6,479 nt of DNA from Acidobacteriota bacterium (GTDB taxonomy: Bacteria; Acidobacteriota; UBA890): the NCBI GenBank assembly GCA_022563115.1, contig JADFNY010000218.1, positions 1-6,479 on the forward strand. The letters run 5' to 3'. The notes beneath the pieces were generated by a model. The model worked only from the letters and a program-made list of their open reading frames with translations, ran no database searches and was not told the origin of the DNA. Made by a program: the position numbers and the translations under genes. The stretch's first letter is position 1, and the number at the start of each line of letters is the position of its first letter. This document shows, in pieces, positions 5,345 to 6,479 of the stretch.

Positions 5345-5796
5345 CAGTCGGTCCCCGTCGATCCGAAGCCGCCTTCCCCGCGCCTCGTTTCGCCTACGTC
5401 CTCGACCTCGGTGATGACGACGTGGGCAACCGGTGCGATCACCAGTTGCGCGATCCGGTCGCCGCGGTCGATGGTCAATCGCTCGCCGCCGCGGTTCATC
5501 AGGATGACCTTGACCTCTCCCCGGTAGTCGGCGGCGATCGTTCCGGGGGAGTTCAGCACCGCCAGCCCATGGGTGGCCGCCAACCCCGGGCGCGTGCGCA
5601 CCTGCCCCTCGTAGCCGATCGGGACCTCCATCTTGAGGCCGGTCGGAATCACTGCTCCTTCGCCGCTGGCGATGGTGATCGACTCCTTGACCGCTGCGCG
5701 CAGGTCCATCCCCGAAGATCCGGTGGTCTGATAAGCGGGAAGATCGAGTCCCTCGGCGTGCGGCAAGCGTTGAATGCGCAGGTCGATAACACTCAT
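5344..5796 (-). CDS. dut: dUTPase-family protein with substituted catalytic residues
   Basis: The 150-residue length and five-motif order match the trimeric dUTP diphosphatase family, which converts dUTP to dUMP and pyrophosphate. Motif 1 is GSSGMDLRAA (26-35), motif 2 QVRTRPGLA (65-73), motif 3 NSPGTIAADYRGE (82-94), motif 4 GDRIAQLVIAPV (112-123) and motif 5 RGEGGFGSTG (139-148). Motifs 1, 4 and 5 are intact. Motif 2 has Pro70 where the family has the phosphate-contacting Ser of PRSG (Ser72 in E. coli), and motif 3 has Ala88 where the family has the catalytic, water-activating Asp (Asp90 in E. coli, GLIDSDY). The uracil-contacting Tyr (91) remains. It may therefore bind dUTP without efficient hydrolysis. 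The start at 5796 is preferred to 5835 because AGGA lies 9 nt upstream and MSVIDLRIQRL is a normal family N-terminus. It is followed by the overlapping DUF4350-like gene. Confidence 0.88.
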   Translation of the reverse strand: MSVIDLRIQRLPHAEGLDLPAYQTTGSSGMDLRAAVKESITIASGEGAVIPTGLKMEVPIGYEGQVRTRPGLAATHGLAVLNSPGTIAADYRGEVKVILMNRGGERLTIDRGDRIAQLVIAPVAHVVITEVEDVGETRRGEGGFGSTGTD

Positions 5797-5974
5797 GCAG
5801 TGCGTTCCTGCCGTGCTGCCATCAGGGTGCCACACCGCGGCGCACCTGCACGGTGAGATGCGCGTCCTCGTCGAGGCGGGACTCGATCCGACGGATGCCG
5901 TCGTCTTGAGGGGACGGTTGCTCGAGCTTCGCTGAGAGGGGTTCCGGACCCGCGGCTATCCTCGCTACGGCCGA
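5797..5974. other. 178-bp gap without a clear gene
   Basis: Between the barrel-protein stop and the dUTPase start I see no convincing gene. Two short frames look codon-like but lack good start signals: plus strand 5795-5935 (46 codons, including MRVLVEAGLDPTDAVVLRG) and a minus-strand frame ending at a TGA near 5828 (IRRIESRLDEDAHLTVQVRR). They lie largely opposite one another, so at most one is real. A promoter for the dUTPase pair may lie here, but I could not recognise one. Confidence 0.4.
5806..5809 (-). promoter_or_regulatory. Ribosome-binding site deciding the dUTPase start
   Basis: AGGA (minus strand, within GCAGGAACG) lies 9 nt before the ATG at 5796. It supports that start over the upstream in-frame ATG at 5835. 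Confidence 0.65.
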
Positions 5975-6479
5975 TCAAAAGCGGTACTGGGCGCCGACAA
6001 TGAAGCCGTCCCAGGCGAAGTCGATGGCCACGCCCGTGCCGGGATCGTCCAACGAGAGCTGGTAGCGTTCGTACCCCGCCGAGAAGCCGATGTTGGGCGT
6101 GGGATAGACGAGGAACTGTATCGTGAGCTGCAACTGCGAGCCGCTGAAGTTACCCACGCTGACGCTGGGAAAGCCGGTGAACTCGGCGTAGATGCTGATG
6201 ATGTCTTCGGACTTGAGCAGCACGTTGCCACCGAGCACCGGGTACGGCGATTTGAAATCTTCCGATACTTCGACGATGTTCGACGTGACGGCGACCGTGT
6301 TGCTGAAATAGCCCACCCCGCCGATGGCGCCGGCCTCAATCGACGGCATCGAGACGAACAGAAAGTTGTACACCCCGTGGATGGCGCGTATCGAGATCCT
6401 GCTGTCGGTGATGACGTCGAACGGCGGGACGTCGTCACCCAAGGGGATCGTGAGCTCGTTCACCCCGCCGTGCTGGAGG
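5975..6479 (-). CDS. Partial outer-membrane beta-barrel-like protein (C-terminal part)
   Basis: The frame is open from the right edge to the TGA at 5975-5977, so the N-terminus, which should carry a signal peptide, is outside the window. A GTG at 6463 is possible as a start but would give a 162-residue protein without an export signal, so I read the gene as truncated by the window. The sequence has alternating polar/hydrophobic strands rich in aromatic residues and glycine (GGVGYFSNTVAVTSNIVEV, LQLTIQFLVYPTPNIGFSAG, GVAIDFAWDGFIVGAQYRF) and ends in Phe (QYRF), the usual recognition signal for the BAM assembly machinery. These points suggest an 8- or 10-strand outer-membrane barrel. I cannot name the family or its ligand. 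It is codirectional with the dUTPase but 178 bp apart, so it need not be in the same operon. Confidence 0.65.
   Translation of the reverse strand, partial: LQHGGVNELTIPLGDDVPPFDVITDSRISIRAIHGVYNFLFVSMPSIEAGAIGGVGYFSNTVAVTSNIVEVSEDFKSPYPVLGGNVLLKSEDIISIYAEFTGFPSVSVGNFSGSQLQLTIQFLVYPTPNIGFSAGYERYQLSLDDPGTGVAIDFAWDGFIVGAQYRF

Noticed and set aside
4622..5527. 301-codon plus-strand open frame
   Set aside because: It runs antisense across both the DUF4350-like gene and the dUTPase homologue, whose signal peptide, motifs and TGATG overlap establish the minus strand as coding.
5797..5835. Upstream start for the dUTPase homologue at 5835
   Set aside because: The extra 13 residues (MWHPDGSTAGTHC) are not typical of the family, while the ATG at 5796 has AGGA at good spacing.
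1..6479. CRISPR arrays, tRNA or rRNA genes, riboswitches, toxin-antitoxin or defence modules
   Set aside because: I found no regularly spaced repeats, no cloverleaf or rRNA-like stretches, and no recognisable proteins of such systems.

Overview
The window looks like a stretch of an uncultured, high-GC Gram-negative bacterial chromosome. Two proteins carry clear Sec-type signal peptides, one partial protein looks like an outer-membrane beta-barrel, and a decayed fragment resembles the MacB/ADOP-type permeases that are especially numerous in Acidobacteriota and related soil phyla. That points to an acidobacterial or similar lineage, but this is inference. I see no CRISPR array, tRNA, rRNA or recognisable defence system.

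Layout, left to right. Positions 1-409 (minus) hold the N-terminal part of an unassigned protein that runs off the left edge. It is divergent from a large secreted protein at 446-3028 (plus), which joins a TolB-like PD40 beta-propeller, a carboxypeptidase-regulatory-like domain and a CehA/McbA-type PHP metallohydrolase. The short divergent gap holds a 12-bp palindrome, CCTGCTAGCAGG. Positions 3029-3370 are a gene graveyard: a 68-codon remnant of an ADOP/MacB-like permease with an internal deletion, then a 49-nt near-perfect hairpin.

Positions 3371-4404 are a complete 1034-bp IS481-family insertion sequence with imperfect terminal inverted repeats, an intact-looking DDE transposase and a 6-bp GCTAGC target duplication. 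The insertion hit the foot of the hairpin exactly where the stop codon of the next minus-strand gene lies.

The right part is transcribed leftward: a partial beta-barrel protein (5975-6479), a dUTPase-family protein (5344-5796), and a secreted DUF4350/GATase1-like protein (4406-5344) whose start overlaps the dUTPase stop (TGATG), implying translational coupling.

The points most worth a second look are: (i) the dUTPase lacks the motif-3 catalytic Asp (Ala instead) and the motif-2 Ser (Pro instead); (ii) a long imperfect inverted repeat inside the insertion sequence buries the transposase ribosome-binding site and start codon, as expected for protection against read-through transcription; (iii) the insertion sequence sits in a CTAG that also serves as the stop codon of the neighbouring gene; and (iv) every CTAG I found by eye in this window is clustered at the hairpin, the IS edges or related repeats. 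I did not find a convincing new multi-gene system.
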